Assembly (NCBI GenBank): GCA_045647885.1
Contig: JAZRMX010000036.1
Location: 1-9,722, forward strand
Length of the DNA: 9,722 nucleotides
Direction: 5' to 3'
Origin: HGM04593 sp045647885
Lineage (GTDB): Bacteria > Bacteroidota > Bacteroidia > Bacteroidales > Bacteroidaceae
The first letter of the stretch is position 1. Each line of letters begins with the position of its first letter. The position numbers and the translations under genes were made by a program. A model generated the notes under the pieces. It saw nothing but the letters and a program-made list of their open reading frames with translations. It did no database searches and had not been told where the DNA came from. Shown here piece after piece: positions 1 to 6,921 of this stretch.

Positions 1-230
1 TCTGTTTTTGGGAACAGCGAGGACATGCAGAGCGAGGTGTGCCGTTATATTATTTTTTAATAACGCAACACCGAGAGAGTTCCGCAGCGCCAAAAACAGA
101 GCGTCAATGACAAGCGACAAGCCGTTGCAGACTGAAGGATATTGTTTTAACAATTCCTAAACAAATGCAACGGCGACTAGTCTTTCCGCGTGCCGGGCGT
201 TTTGTGCCCTTTTGCGCCACAAAAGGGCTA
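1..230. other. Highly structured non-coding or repeat-like region with three stacked inverted repeats
   Basis: Three separate hairpins can be drawn here. Hairpin 1: bases 1-11 pair perfectly with 90-100, and inside it 11-15 can pair with 79-83, 36-40 with 68-72, and 43-48 with 60-65. Hairpin 2: 121-129 (GCCGTTGCA) pairs perfectly with 166-174. Inside it 136-139 pairs with 155-158 and 141-146 with 149-154, apart from one bulged T and a very small loop. Hairpin 3: 206-213 (GCCCTTTT) pairs with 221-228. An 8-base palindrome, GACTAGTC, lies at 175-182. No known RNA family is recognised. A structured RNA, a dispersed repeat or an element end are all possible. Bases 231-319 show nothing further. 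Confidence 0.4.
2..160 (+). other. Open reading frame entering from the left edge (doubtful CDS or part of a repeat element)
   Basis: Reading from base 2, the frame is open for 52 codons up to TAA at 158-160. It enters from beyond the left edge, so its start is unknown. The predicted end is basic and polar (it finishes ...EGYCFNNS) and shows no domain I recognise. The same bases form strong inverted repeats (1-100 and 121-174), which argues for a structured RNA or repeat element rather than an ordinary gene. Frame 1 is also open to a stop at 58-60, so neither frame is clearly favoured. I list it because 52 codons without a stop next to repeat-like DNA deserves a record. I would not assign a function. 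Confidence 0.2.
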
Positions 231-319
231 TAAAGAATTTACACAGAAACAAAGAATAGCCGATAACAACACCGAAAATTTCAAAGCAAGAATAATTAGG
301 GCGAACACCCACAGAAGTA

Positions 320-388
320 ATGTTTTAAAATAAACCGGCACCGTTAAAGAATACAGTTTGGAGCACATTAACCTATTTTGCTTATTGA
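320..388 (+). pseudogene. Decayed copy of the short KPAPLK-type frame found again at the right end
   Basis: The 17 bases at 332-348 (AAACCGGCACCGTTAAA) are identical to 9605-9621. In both places an ATG lies a little upstream in the same reading frame (320 here, 9587 there), and the shared part reads KPAPLK. Here the frame is broken: the third codon is TAA (326-328), and reading past it meets TGA at 386-388. I therefore interpret it as a degenerate or truncated copy of the element at 9587-9722. It could equally be a non-coding repeat whose frame is coincidental. It sits just upstream of, and slightly overlaps, the promoter of the next gene. Confidence 0.35.
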
Positions 389-406
389 ATATTTTTCGTA
401 TCTTCG
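377..406 (+). promoter_or_regulatory. Bacteroidetes-type promoter for the DUF4199-to-apbE operon
   Basis: TTTG at 377-380 is followed after 18 bases by TATCTTCG at 399-406, a one-base variant of the Bacteroidetes -7 box TAnnTTTG. The spacing fits the known -33/-7 arrangement. Transcription would begin near base 413, about 10 bases before the ATG at 424. Confidence 0.55.
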
Positions 407-423
407 CAAACAAATAAAAAAAG

Positions 424-957
424 ATGGAACAATACAGTATTAAGGAGTTAAGCGAAAGAGCAATGTATTACGGAACCATACTTGGTGCAGTAATGATTCT
501 AACCAACATATTTTACCTTGCGGGGCTTAACTCATCGATATTTTCAACCCTTTTCCTGATATTCTTTCTGGCAACACCATTTGTAGCCGGGCGTTTAACG
601 GCATTGTACCGCAAACGCGAAAGAGAGAACTGCATAAAATTCTCCGAAGCGTGGTTATTCCTTCTGATAATGTTTATGTGCGGTTTTATTCTCTCCGCTT
701 TGTCACAACTTATATATTTCCTTTTTATAGACGGGGGATATTTTATGACACACATCCTTGAGCAATTCGCCACCGTTGCTGATGCCGAGGAGATAGACCC
801 CGGGCTAAAAGAACAGGTGACAGCCACCGCTGAACTGCTAAAGACATTAGGAGTGCGCGACATCGTACTGCAGATTTTTGTTACAAATATTATGTTTTCC
901 CCCATAATTACGCTTCTAATAACTATCTTTGTAACCAGAAATCCACAAAAGAAATAA
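424..957 (+). CDS. DUF4199 family integral membrane protein
   Basis: This 177-residue protein is mostly hydrophobic, with four predicted membrane helices at about residues 15-34, 39-59, 76-101 and 148-171. A hydrophilic, partly acidic segment (about 115-145) lies between the third and fourth, and a basic loop (KRER-like, about 63-68) follows the second. Size and layout fit the DUF4199 family, which in Bacteroidetes is commonly found directly before a GT2 glycosyltransferase, as here (15-base gap). The biochemical role of the family is not established. The linkage suggests a partner in the membrane glycosyl-transfer step, but that is inference. The ATG at 424 follows an A-rich leader and a good promoter match, so the start is well supported. 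It is the first gene of a five-gene operon. Confidence 0.8.
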   Translation: MEQYSIKELSERAMYYGTILGAVMILTNIFYLAGLNSSIFSTLFLIFFLATPFVAGRLTALYRKRERENCIKFSEAWLFLLIMFMCGFILSALSQLIYFLFIDGGYFMTHILEQFATVADAEEIDPGLKEQVTATAELLKTLGVRDIVLQIFVTNIMFSPIITLLITIFVTRNPQKK

Positions 958-972
958 ACAACACCATATAAT

Positions 973-1923
973 ATGGACATATCCGTAATAATACCACTAT
1001 ACAACGAAGCTGAATCGCTCCCCGAGCTTACAGCCTGGATTGAAAGAGTGATGAAAAGCCACAATTTCAGTTACGAAATAATATTCATAAACGATGGAAG
1101 CAGCGACAACTCGTGGGATGTTATCGAGAAACTGAAAGAGAGCAACCCTTGCGTACACGGCATTAAATTCCGCCGCAACTACGGCAAATCACCGGCACTC
1201 TACTGCGGTTTTGAGCGCGCACAAGGCAATGTGGTAATAACTATGGATGCCGACCTGCAGGACAGCCCCGACGAGATACCAGAGCTCTATCGTATGATAA
1301 CAGAGGAGGGTTACGACCTTGTTTCGGGCTACAAGCAGAAACGTTATGACCCGTTGAGCAAAACCATCCCCACAAAACTGTTCAATGCGACAGCACGCAA
1401 GGTTTCGGGCATAAAGAACCTGCACGACTTCAACTGCGGCCTCAAGGCATACCGCAGCGAGGTGGTAAAGAGCATAGAGGTATACGGCGATATGCACCGT
1501 TACATCCCCTACCTTGCAAAGAACGCAGGATATTCAAAGATAGGTGAGCTTGTGGTACACCACCAGGCACGCAAATACGGAAAGAGCAAGTTCGGTATAA
1601 GCCGTTTCTTCCACGGATACCTCGACCTGATGTCGCTGTGGTTTCTCTCGAAGTTCGGCTACCGCCCCATGCACATATTCGGCCTTTGGGGTACCATAAT
1701 GTTCCTCATAGGCTTTGTTTCGGCATTCATTCTGGGCGCGAACAAGCTATATGCGCTTGCATGCAACTTGCCTGCACGCCTTGTAACCGACTCGCCATAC
1801 TTCTACATTGCACTCACAGTGATGATTATGGGAACACAGCTATTCCTCACAGGCTTTGTAGCCGAACTTGTGAGCCGTACATCGCAGGAGAGAAACAAAT
1901 ACAACGTAGCCAAGGAGATTTAA
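973..1923 (+). CDS. Family 2 glycosyltransferase, DPM1/GtrB-like, with two C-terminal membrane helices
   Basis: The 316-residue protein carries the GT-A fold signatures of polyprenyl-phosphate glycosyltransferases. These are an N-terminal strand ending in PLYNE (8-12), the nucleotide-binding DGSSD (41-45), the metal-binding DAD (92-94) within TMDADLQD, DFNCGLKAYR (152-161), and a HHQARKYGKSKFG segment (196-208) that corresponds to the conserved RxxGxSK-like region. Two membrane helices follow at about 233-255 and 277-300. Such enzymes transfer a sugar from a nucleotide donor to undecaprenyl phosphate at the inner face of the cytoplasmic membrane. The lipid-linked sugar is then flipped and used for surface glycans or protein glycosylation. 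The donor sugar and final acceptor cannot be read from the sequence. The gene lies 15 bases after DUF4199 and one base before the next start, so it is co-transcribed. Confidence 0.9.
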   Translation: MDISVIIPLYNEAESLPELTAWIERVMKSHNFSYEIIFINDGSSDNSWDVIEKLKESNPCVHGIKFRRNYGKSPALYCGFERAQGNVVITMDADLQDSPDEIPELYRMITEEGYDLVSGYKQKRYDPLSKTIPTKLFNATARKVSGIKNLHDFNCGLKAYRSEVVKSIEVYGDMHRYIPYLAKNAGYSKIGELVVHHQARKYGKSKFGISRFFHGYLDLMSLWFLSKFGYRPMHIFGLWGTIMFLIGFVSAFILGANKLYALACNLPARLVTDSPYFYIALTVMIMGTQLFLTGFVAELVSRTSQERNKYNVAKEI

Positions 1924-1924
1924 A

Positions 1925-2416
1925 ATGAAAAAAACAAACAACATAGCCATTGCTCTGGCGCTTATATTTTCGTCAATAAGCATTGTGGGTTGCGACAACG
2001 GATACGATTGTGACCTTAACAACACATCCTACAACAACATTACATTCTACGCCGAAGCCGACGGCAAGGAAGAGCCTTACGCCCACCCCGAACCACTCAC
2101 CATATCACTTATGGTAAATGGCAAGGACTCTGTTATAATAAACCACAAAACAGACGCAAATCAAATATCGCTGCCAATGAGTTATGCCCAAGGTGTTGAC
2201 ACAATAGTTATACACTACGAGAACAACCTGTGCGATTCCCTGTATGTAACCCACAAAGGCAAACCTTATTACCAATCTATGGAATGCGGCATTCTTATGT
2301 TCCACGAGATTGAGAGCATAAGAAGCACAAACATATGGATTGAGAAAACAAGCCTGATGAACAACACCGTAAACTTTAAAGGCCATGAAAATATTAGGAT
2401 ATATCTTTATAAGTAG
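1925..2416 (+). CDS. DUF6452-type predicted lipoprotein
   Basis: The 163-residue product begins with a lysine-rich n-region and a hydrophobic core, and ends its signal peptide at a lipobox IVGC with the acylated cysteine at residue 23. Mature residues start C-D-N-G. The remainder is hydrophilic and beta-rich, with a short polar C-terminus. I recognise no catalytic motif. Length, lipobox, and the position directly before a DUF6048-like gene match the DUF6452/DUF6048 pair found across Bacteroidales, but the assignment rests on context and general resemblance. The ATG is one base after the glycosyltransferase stop, and the gene's last 32 bases overlap the start of the next gene. This suggests translational coupling of two envelope proteins. 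Confidence 0.7.
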   Translation: MKKTNNIAIALALIFSSISIVGCDNGYDCDLNNTSYNNITFYAEADGKEEPYAHPEPLTISLMVNGKDSVIINHKTDANQISLPMSYAQGVDTIVIHYENNLCDSLYVTHKGKPYYQSMECGILMFHEIESIRSTNIWIEKTSLMNNTVNFKGHENIRIYLYK

Positions 2417-3077
2417 CTTGCTGTTGCTCTCTCCGGCCACCGCTGCAGCACAAACCCAAGCAAGCAGCAACGAAGAAAGCACATTTGCCTTTAAGGGAAT
2501 AGCAGTTTCTGCCGACCTATATGGCTACATAAACACCCTTTTCGACGATTTCACAAGTGGCGAAGTTGCCGTTCAGGCCAACCTGGGCAACCGTTTCTTC
2601 CCCATAGTGGAGGTTGGTTACGGCAGCACCGACACCACCGACGACCTCACACGCATATATTACAAGTCGAGGGCGCCATATTTCCGCCTGGGAATGAACT
2701 ACAACTTCCTGTACAAGAAAAAAGGCAAGTTAAGCAATTACAAGATATATGCCCTTGCACGTTACGGCTGGACAAAAGCCAAATACGATGTAAAGAGCCC
2801 CCCTATTACCGACCCAGTATGGGGCAACACCACAGAACTGGAGCTGAACGATGTAAGCGCAAGCTGCTCATGGTTTGAACTTGGTGTTGGAGTGCAAGCA
2901 AAAGTGTGGAAAATATTCCACCTTGGCTGGAGTGTGAGATACAAGACACGCCTCAAAGACGGCAAGGGAGAGAGCTCCGAAATATGGTACATACCCGGCT
3001 ACGGCGAAAACAAAAGCAACAATTTCGGGGCTACATTCAACGTGATAATAGACATTCCTTTCGGTAAACAGCAATAA
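2385..3077 (+). CDS. DUF6048-type predicted outer-membrane beta-barrel protein
   Basis: The 230-residue protein has a clear Sec signal peptide, with a hydrophobic core at about residues 5-17 and predicted cleavage after ...ATAAA at about residue 22. The mature part alternates polar and aromatic residues in amphipathic strands (for example around 65-75, 90-100, 108-122 and 160-185). It ends in a final strand, FNVIIDIPFG, just before the C-terminus, as expected for a small outer-membrane barrel. Length and neighbourhood fit DUF6048; the function of the family is unknown. The signal peptide begins exactly at the ATG inside the previous gene, so the 32-base overlap is real and not a mis-called start. 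The next gene starts 5 bases after its stop. Confidence 0.7.
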   Translation: MKILGYIFISSLLLLSPATAAAQTQASSNEESTFAFKGIAVSADLYGYINTLFDDFTSGEVAVQANLGNRFFPIVEVGYGSTDTTDDLTRIYYKSRAPYFRLGMNYNFLYKKKGKLSNYKIYALARYGWTKAKYDVKSPPITDPVWGNTTELELNDVSASCSWFELGVGVQAKVWKIFHLGWSVRYKTRLKDGKGESSEIWYIPGYGENKSNNFGATFNVIIDIPFGKQQ

Positions 3078-3082
3078 ACAGA

Positions 3083-4072
3083 ATGAAAACCTGGCAAATA
3101 ATTTTCCTGCTCCTTTTGGTAGCAGGCAGCATCTATGTTATAACCCGCGAAGCACCTTACAAAAGCGCAAGCGGAAAAATATTCGGTACCTATTATAATA
3201 TAATATACCAAAGCAACAACGACCTGCACGGTGATATTAAAAAGGCAATGAACAAGGTAGATGCATCGCTGTCCACCTTCAACAAGCAATCCACAATAAC
3301 AGCTATAAACGAGAACAGGGATATAGAACCCGACGCCACCTTTCTACAGGTCTTTGCCCTTGCGCAGAAGATATCACAAGAGACCGAAGGTGCATTCGAC
3401 ATAACCGTGGCACCCCTTGTAAACGCCTGGGGCTTCGGTTTCAAGAAAGGAATACCCACAGACTCGGCAACCATTGACTCCCTGCACAGAAGTGTAGGTT
3501 ACAAAACCGTGAGCTACACCGGCAGCAGAATTGTAAAGGAGAACCCTGCCACTATGCTCGATTGCAGCGCAATAGCAAAAGGATTCGGATGCGATGAGGT
3601 TGCACGCGCACTCGAAGCAAAGGGTGTCACCAACTATATGGTGGAGATTGGCGGAGAAATTGTAGCCAAAGGCCAAAACGACAAAGGCAAGAGCTGGGCT
3701 ATAGGCATAAACAAACCCGTTGAAGATGCAACAGGAGAAGAGAACGGCATACAGGAGATCATACGCATAAGCAACGGTGCCATGGCCACATCGGGCAACT
3801 ACCGCAACTTCCGTTACATTGACGGCAAGAAGGTAGCCCACACCATAGACCCACGCACAGGCTACCCAGCCAACCACAGCCTCCTATCAGCAACTGTAAT
3901 AGCAGCCGACTGCGCCACAGCCGACGCGCTAGCCACAGCGTTTATGGTTATGGGAGTGGAGGAAGCACTCGCCTACTGCGAAAGTAACAGCATAGACGCT
4001 CTTTTCATCTACAGCGACAGCACAAACAACCTGCAGGTAAAAGAGACAACATCGTTCAGCAAATACAAATAA
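3083..4072 (+). CDS. apbE: FAD:protein FMN transferase, ApbE family
   Basis: ApbE covalently attaches FMN, taken from FAD, to a Ser/Thr of target flavoproteins outside the cytoplasm, typically NqrB/NqrC, RnfD/RnfG or related FMN-binding-domain proteins. The 329-residue sequence has the family's blocks in order: FGTYY (34-38), LSTFN (63-67), GAFDITVAPLVNAWGFG (103-119), the CSAIAKG segment (161-167), VEIGGEI (187-193), ATSGNYRNFRY (235-245), HTIDPRTGYP (253-262) and ADALATA (280-286). Within the last block D281 and T285 match the metal-binding Asp/Thr. The N-terminus is a membrane anchor or uncleaved signal (about 6-21) with no lipobox cysteine, unlike the many ApbE proteins that are lipoproteins. 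No flavinylation target is encoded in the window. It is the last gene of the operon and ends just before a hairpin terminator. Confidence 0.93.
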   Translation: MKTWQIIFLLLLVAGSIYVITREAPYKSASGKIFGTYYNIIYQSNNDLHGDIKKAMNKVDASLSTFNKQSTITAINENRDIEPDATFLQVFALAQKISQETEGAFDITVAPLVNAWGFGFKKGIPTDSATIDSLHRSVGYKTVSYTGSRIVKENPATMLDCSAIAKGFGCDEVARALEAKGVTNYMVEIGGEIVAKGQNDKGKSWAIGINKPVEDATGEENGIQEIIRISNGAMATSGNYRNFRYIDGKKVAHTIDPRTGYPANHSLLSATVIAADCATADALATAFMVMGVEEALAYCESNSIDALFIYSDSTNNLQVKETTSFSKYK

Positions 4073-4078
4073 AATCAT

Positions 4079-4124
4079 AAAAGCAAAAATGGCGCATCTT
4101 GAGAGGTGCGCCACTTTTGCTTTT
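4079..4124. terminator. Bidirectional hairpin terminator between apbE and marC
   Basis: Arms of 21 bases at 4079-4099 and 4104-4124 are complementary except for two positions. One is a G-U wobble in plus-strand RNA; the other is a G-U wobble in minus-strand RNA. The loop is TGAG (4100-4103). The arms begin with AAAA and end with TTTT, so a U tract follows the stem core in either direction. The element begins 6 bases after the apbE stop and ends 14 bases before the convergent marC stop. Confidence 0.85.
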
Positions 4125-4138
4125 ATATATCTGTTACA

Positions 4139-4741
4139 TCAATTATTGCTTATACTCTCAATTAAATAAGACAAATTAGAGGTGAACAGCCTTACCGAAA
4201 TTGCCAAAAGAATTATACCGAAGAATTTGCGCACAAAATATAAACCCGCCTTACCAAGTATGCGGCTGATACGTTTCGTAGAAACCAACACCAGGAAAAC
4301 CACCAAGGCATTTGTAAACAGGGCAGCAAGAATGTTCATCGAAGTATACTCGGCCTTCAACGAAAGAAGAGTGGTAAAAGAACCGGCACCGGCAAGCAAA
4401 GGGAATACCACAGGCACGTAAGTGGCATCGTTTCCGGCAGCAGCCGTGTCTTTGAATATGACAATATCGAGCACCATCTCCAGGGCAAGCAAAAAGAGCA
4501 CCAGCGCACCGGCCACGGCAAACGAGTTAATATCCACACCAATCAATTTCAGCAGAGCGTCACCCACAAAGAAAAAGAGCAACAACAGGCTGAAGGCATA
4601 TATGACAGCCTTGCCCGATTTTATGATCTTTCCCCTGTCGCGCAAGCTAATCACTATAGGGATTGCACCTATAGGGTCAATCACCGCAAAAAGAACACTG
4701 AAAGCACTCAAATAATCAACCCAGTTAAAACTCGATAACAT
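4139..4741 (-). CDS. MarC family integral membrane protein
   Basis: The 200-residue protein has the MarC (UPF0056) pattern of about six membrane helices. It has the conserved FAVIDPIGAIPI near the N-terminus (18-29), followed by SLRDRG, then AVAGALVLFLLALEMVLDI (75-93) in the second conserved block, and VPVVFPLLAGAGSFTTLLS (109-127), equivalent to the family's vPLafPllaGPG motif. The family sits in the inner membrane. Despite its name, its link to multiple antibiotic resistance was not supported, and its transported substrate is unknown. It is transcribed alone on the minus strand, convergent with apbE and divergent from rpsA. The start at 4741 places the conserved N-terminal motif at the usual distance. 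Length is normal for the family. Confidence 0.88.
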   Translation of the reverse strand: MLSSFNWVDYLSAFSVLFAVIDPIGAIPIVISLRDRGKIIKSGKAVIYAFSLLLLFFFVGDALLKLIGVDINSFAVAGALVLFLLALEMVLDIVIFKDTAAAGNDATYVPVVFPLLAGAGSFTTLLSLKAEYTSMNILAALFTNALVVFLVLVSTKRISRILGKAGLYFVRKFFGIILLAISVRLFTSNLSYLIESISNN

Positions 4742-4799
4742 ATAGAAAAAATTAGGTTAATACAATAACTGCCACGGCATACACCGTGAACAGACATCG

Positions 4800-4807
4800 C
4801 AAAAGTA
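4800..4807 (-). promoter_or_regulatory. -7 promoter box for marC
   Basis: On the minus strand 4807-4800 reads TACTTTTG, an exact match to the Bacteroidetes -7 consensus TAnnTTTG. It lies about 58 bases upstream of the marC ATG. No clear -33 TTTG at the preferred distance was found; the upstream DNA is A/T-rich. Confidence 0.45.
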
Positions 4808-4923
4808 AACATAAAACAAATTCAAAAAAGAAAAAAGCAAAAAAATATTACATAAAAAAAGAGGTACACGCGCATAATTATAAAATAATTAAGCAAAAAC
4901 GCGGTTATTTGCCAAAAAAGTTG

Positions 4924-4931
4924 TATCTTTG
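4924..4931 (+). promoter_or_regulatory. -7 promoter box for rpsA
   Basis: TATCTTTG at 4924-4931 matches the Bacteroidetes -7 consensus TAnnTTTG exactly. It predicts a start near 4938 and a leader of about 43 bases. A TTTG at 4908-4911 is only 12 bases upstream, closer than the usual -33 spacing, so the -33 element is unclear. The leader contains a six-codon micro-frame at 4953-4973 ending 7 bases before the rpsA ATG. Confidence 0.55.
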
Positions 4932-4980
4932 CGCCCGAATTCTATCAACATAATGTCTAACTCATTAAAGTAAACAAATT

Positions 4981-6777
4981 ATGAGCACAGAAAACTTAAC
5001 AGGTACACCCGATTTCAATTGGGAATCGTACGCAAACGGAGAGAACATTTCAGGTCTCTCACACGAGCAGTTGGAGCAGGCTTACAACAGCACTCTCAAC
5101 AAAGTATCAAGCCGCGAGGTTGTTAACGGTACAGTTATCGGTATCAACAAACGCGAGGTAATTGTAGACATCAACTACAAACAGGACGCTATCCTCCCCA
5201 TCAGCGAGTTCCGCTACAACCCCGATCTTAAAATCGGCGATCAGGTAGAGGTTTACATCGAGAACTTGGAGGACAAAAAAGGCCAGTTGAGCCTTTCACA
5301 CAAGAAAGCCCGCGCAAGCCGTTCTTGGGAGCTTGTTAACAAAGCTATGGAAGAGCAGGCAGTTGTTAAGGGTTACATCAAGTGCCGCACTAAGGGCGGT
5401 ATGATCGTTGACGTATTCGGCATCGAGGCATTCTTGCCCGGTTCACAGATCGACGTTAAACCCATCCGTGACTACGATGCATACGTTGGCCAGACAGAGG
5501 ACTTCAAAATCGTTAAGATCAACCAAGAATTCAAAAACGTTGTTGTTTCTCACAAAGCACTCATCGAGGCTGAGCTCGAGGAGCAGAAGAAGAAGATCAT
5601 CAGCACACTTGAGAAGGGTCAGGTACTCGAGGGTACCGTTAAGAACATCACCTCTTATGGTGTATTCATCGACCTCGGTGGCGTTGACGGTCTTATCCAC
5701 ATCACAGACCTCTCTTGGGGCCGCGTAAACGAGCCCACAGATATCGTATCTCTCGACCAGAAGATCAACGTGGTTATCCTCGACTTCGACGACGAGAAGA
5801 AACGTATCGCTCTCGGTTTGAAACAGCTTACTCCCCACCCCTGGGATGCTATCGACGCAGACCTTAAAGAGGGCGATGTAGTTAAGGGTAAGGTTGTTGT
5901 TATGGCCGACTACGGTGCATTCATCGAGATTGCTCCCGGCGTAGAGGGTCTTATCCACGTTTCAGAGATGTCTTGGAACCAGCACTTGCGTTCAGCTCAG
6001 GACTTCATGAAAGTGGGCGACGAGGTAGAGGCAGTTATCCTTACACTCGACCGCAACGAGCGCAAAATGTCACTCGGTATCAAACAGCTCAAAGAGGATC
6101 CTTGGGCTAACATCGAGGAGAAATACCCCGTTGGTTCAAAACACACAGCGAAAGTTCGCAACTTCACAAACTTCGGTATCTTCGTTGAGATTGAGGAGGG
6201 CGTAGACGGCCTTATCCACATCAGCGACCTCTCTTGGACCAAGAAAGTTAAACACCCCTCTGAGTTCACACAGATTGGTGAGGCTATCGACGTTCAGGTT
6301 CTTGAGATTGACAAAGAGAACCGCCGTTTGAGCCTCGGTCACAAACAGCTCGAGGAGAACCCCTGGGATGTATTCGAGACTGTATTCACAGTAGGTTCTA
6401 TCCACGAGGGTGTTATCACAGAGCTCATCGACAAGGGCGCAGTTGTATCTCTCCCCTACGGTGTAGAGGGCTTCGCAACTCCCAAACACCTTGTAAAAGA
6501 GGACGGCTCACAGGCTGCTGCCGAGGAGAAACTCTCATTCAAGGTTATCGAGTTCAACAAAGAGGCTAAGAGAATCATCCTTTCACACAGCCGTATCTTC
6601 GAGGATGCAGCAAAGGCTGAGGAGAAACAGGAGAAGAAAGCCGCTACAGCAGCTCGCAAGGCTACTAAGAAAGCAGAGGAGGCAGCTCCCGCTATCCAGA
6701 ACCAGGCAGCTTCTACAACACTCGGCGACATCGACGCTCTTGCAGCGTTGAAGAGCAAGCTCGAGGGCGCAGAATAA
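4981..6777 (+). CDS. rpsA: 30S ribosomal protein S1
   Basis: S1 binds mRNA on the small ribosomal subunit and helps load leaders that lack a Shine-Dalgarno sequence. The 598-residue protein has six S1 (OB-fold) repeats at about 46-107, 126-193, 213-283, 298-369, 385-456 and 472-538. Repeats 3-5 are the most canonical, each with GVFID/GAFIE/GIFVE followed by DGLIH or EGLIH and closing with LGxKQL. The last 60 residues are an Ala/Lys/Glu-rich tail without S1 structure. Codon use is strikingly different from the neighbours: isoleucine is almost always ATC or ATT, while flanking genes favour ATA, as expected for a very highly expressed gene. The gene has its own promoter box and a strong terminator, so it is probably monocistronic. 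Confidence 0.97.
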   Translation: MSTENLTGTPDFNWESYANGENISGLSHEQLEQAYNSTLNKVSSREVVNGTVIGINKREVIVDINYKQDAILPISEFRYNPDLKIGDQVEVYIENLEDKKGQLSLSHKKARASRSWELVNKAMEEQAVVKGYIKCRTKGGMIVDVFGIEAFLPGSQIDVKPIRDYDAYVGQTEDFKIVKINQEFKNVVVSHKALIEAELEEQKKKIISTLEKGQVLEGTVKNITSYGVFIDLGGVDGLIHITDLSWGRVNEPTDIVSLDQKINVVILDFDDEKKRIALGLKQLTPHPWDAIDADLKEGDVVKGKVVVMADYGAFIEIAPGVEGLIHVSEMSWNQHLRSAQDFMKVGDEVEAVILTLDRNERKMSLGIKQLKEDPWANIEEKYPVGSKHTAKVRNFTNFGIFVEIEEGVDGLIHISDLSWTKKVKHPSEFTQIGEAIDVQVLEIDKENRRLSLGHKQLEENPWDVFETVFTVGSIHEGVITELIDKGAVVSLPYGVEGFATPKHLVKEDGSQAAAEEKLSFKVIEFNKEAKRIILSHSRIFEDAAKAEEKQEKKAATAARKATKKAEEAAPAIQNQAASTTLGDIDALAALKSKLEGAE

Positions 6778-6802
6778 TTCACATTATTCAAAATAGAAGA
6801 GC

Positions 6803-6835
6803 AGAGGACGCGTTAATAACGCGTCCTCTCTTTTT
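6803..6835 (+). terminator. Intrinsic terminator of rpsA
   Basis: A perfect 10-base-pair GC-rich stem (6803-6812 with 6820-6829, AGAGGACGCG/CGCGTCCTCT) with a 7-base loop is followed by C and five Ts (6831-6835). It begins 25 bases after the rpsA stop. Confidence 0.92.
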
Positions 6836-6892
6836 ATTTATCCCCCAATAACCTTTTTAACCAAAGAGAAGCCACTATAAGGGAAAAAGCAT

Positions 6893-6900
6893 TATCTTCG
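6893..6900 (+). promoter_or_regulatory. -7-like promoter box for rnz
   Basis: TATCTTCG at 6893-6900 is identical to the box before the first operon, and the following CAAACA is shared as well (6893-6905 equals 399-411). It is one base from the consensus TAnnTTTG. It lies 21 bases before the rnz ATG. No -33 TTTG at the right distance is apparent. Confidence 0.4.
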
Positions 6901-6921
6901 CAAACACAGCAGAGATACACA

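Noticed and set aside
206..228. GCCCTTTT/AAAAGGGC hairpin as an intrinsic terminator
   Set aside because: No U tract follows on either strand and no confident gene ends next to it. It is kept only as part of the structured region.
228..413. 61-codon minus-strand frame with a hydrophobic stretch
   Set aside because: It overlaps the promoter and the repeat remnant upstream of the first gene, lies antisense to the decayed KPAPLK copy, and shows no recognisable family. The hydrophobicity follows from A/T-rich DNA.
513..1064. 183-codon minus-strand frame spanning the DUF4199/GT2 junction
   Set aside because: It is antisense to two recognised genes, with low-complexity Ser-rich composition and no domain.
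5443..5958. 171-codon minus-strand frame inside rpsA
   Set aside because: It is a shadow frame caused by the strong codon bias of rpsA; the plus-strand protein is unambiguous.
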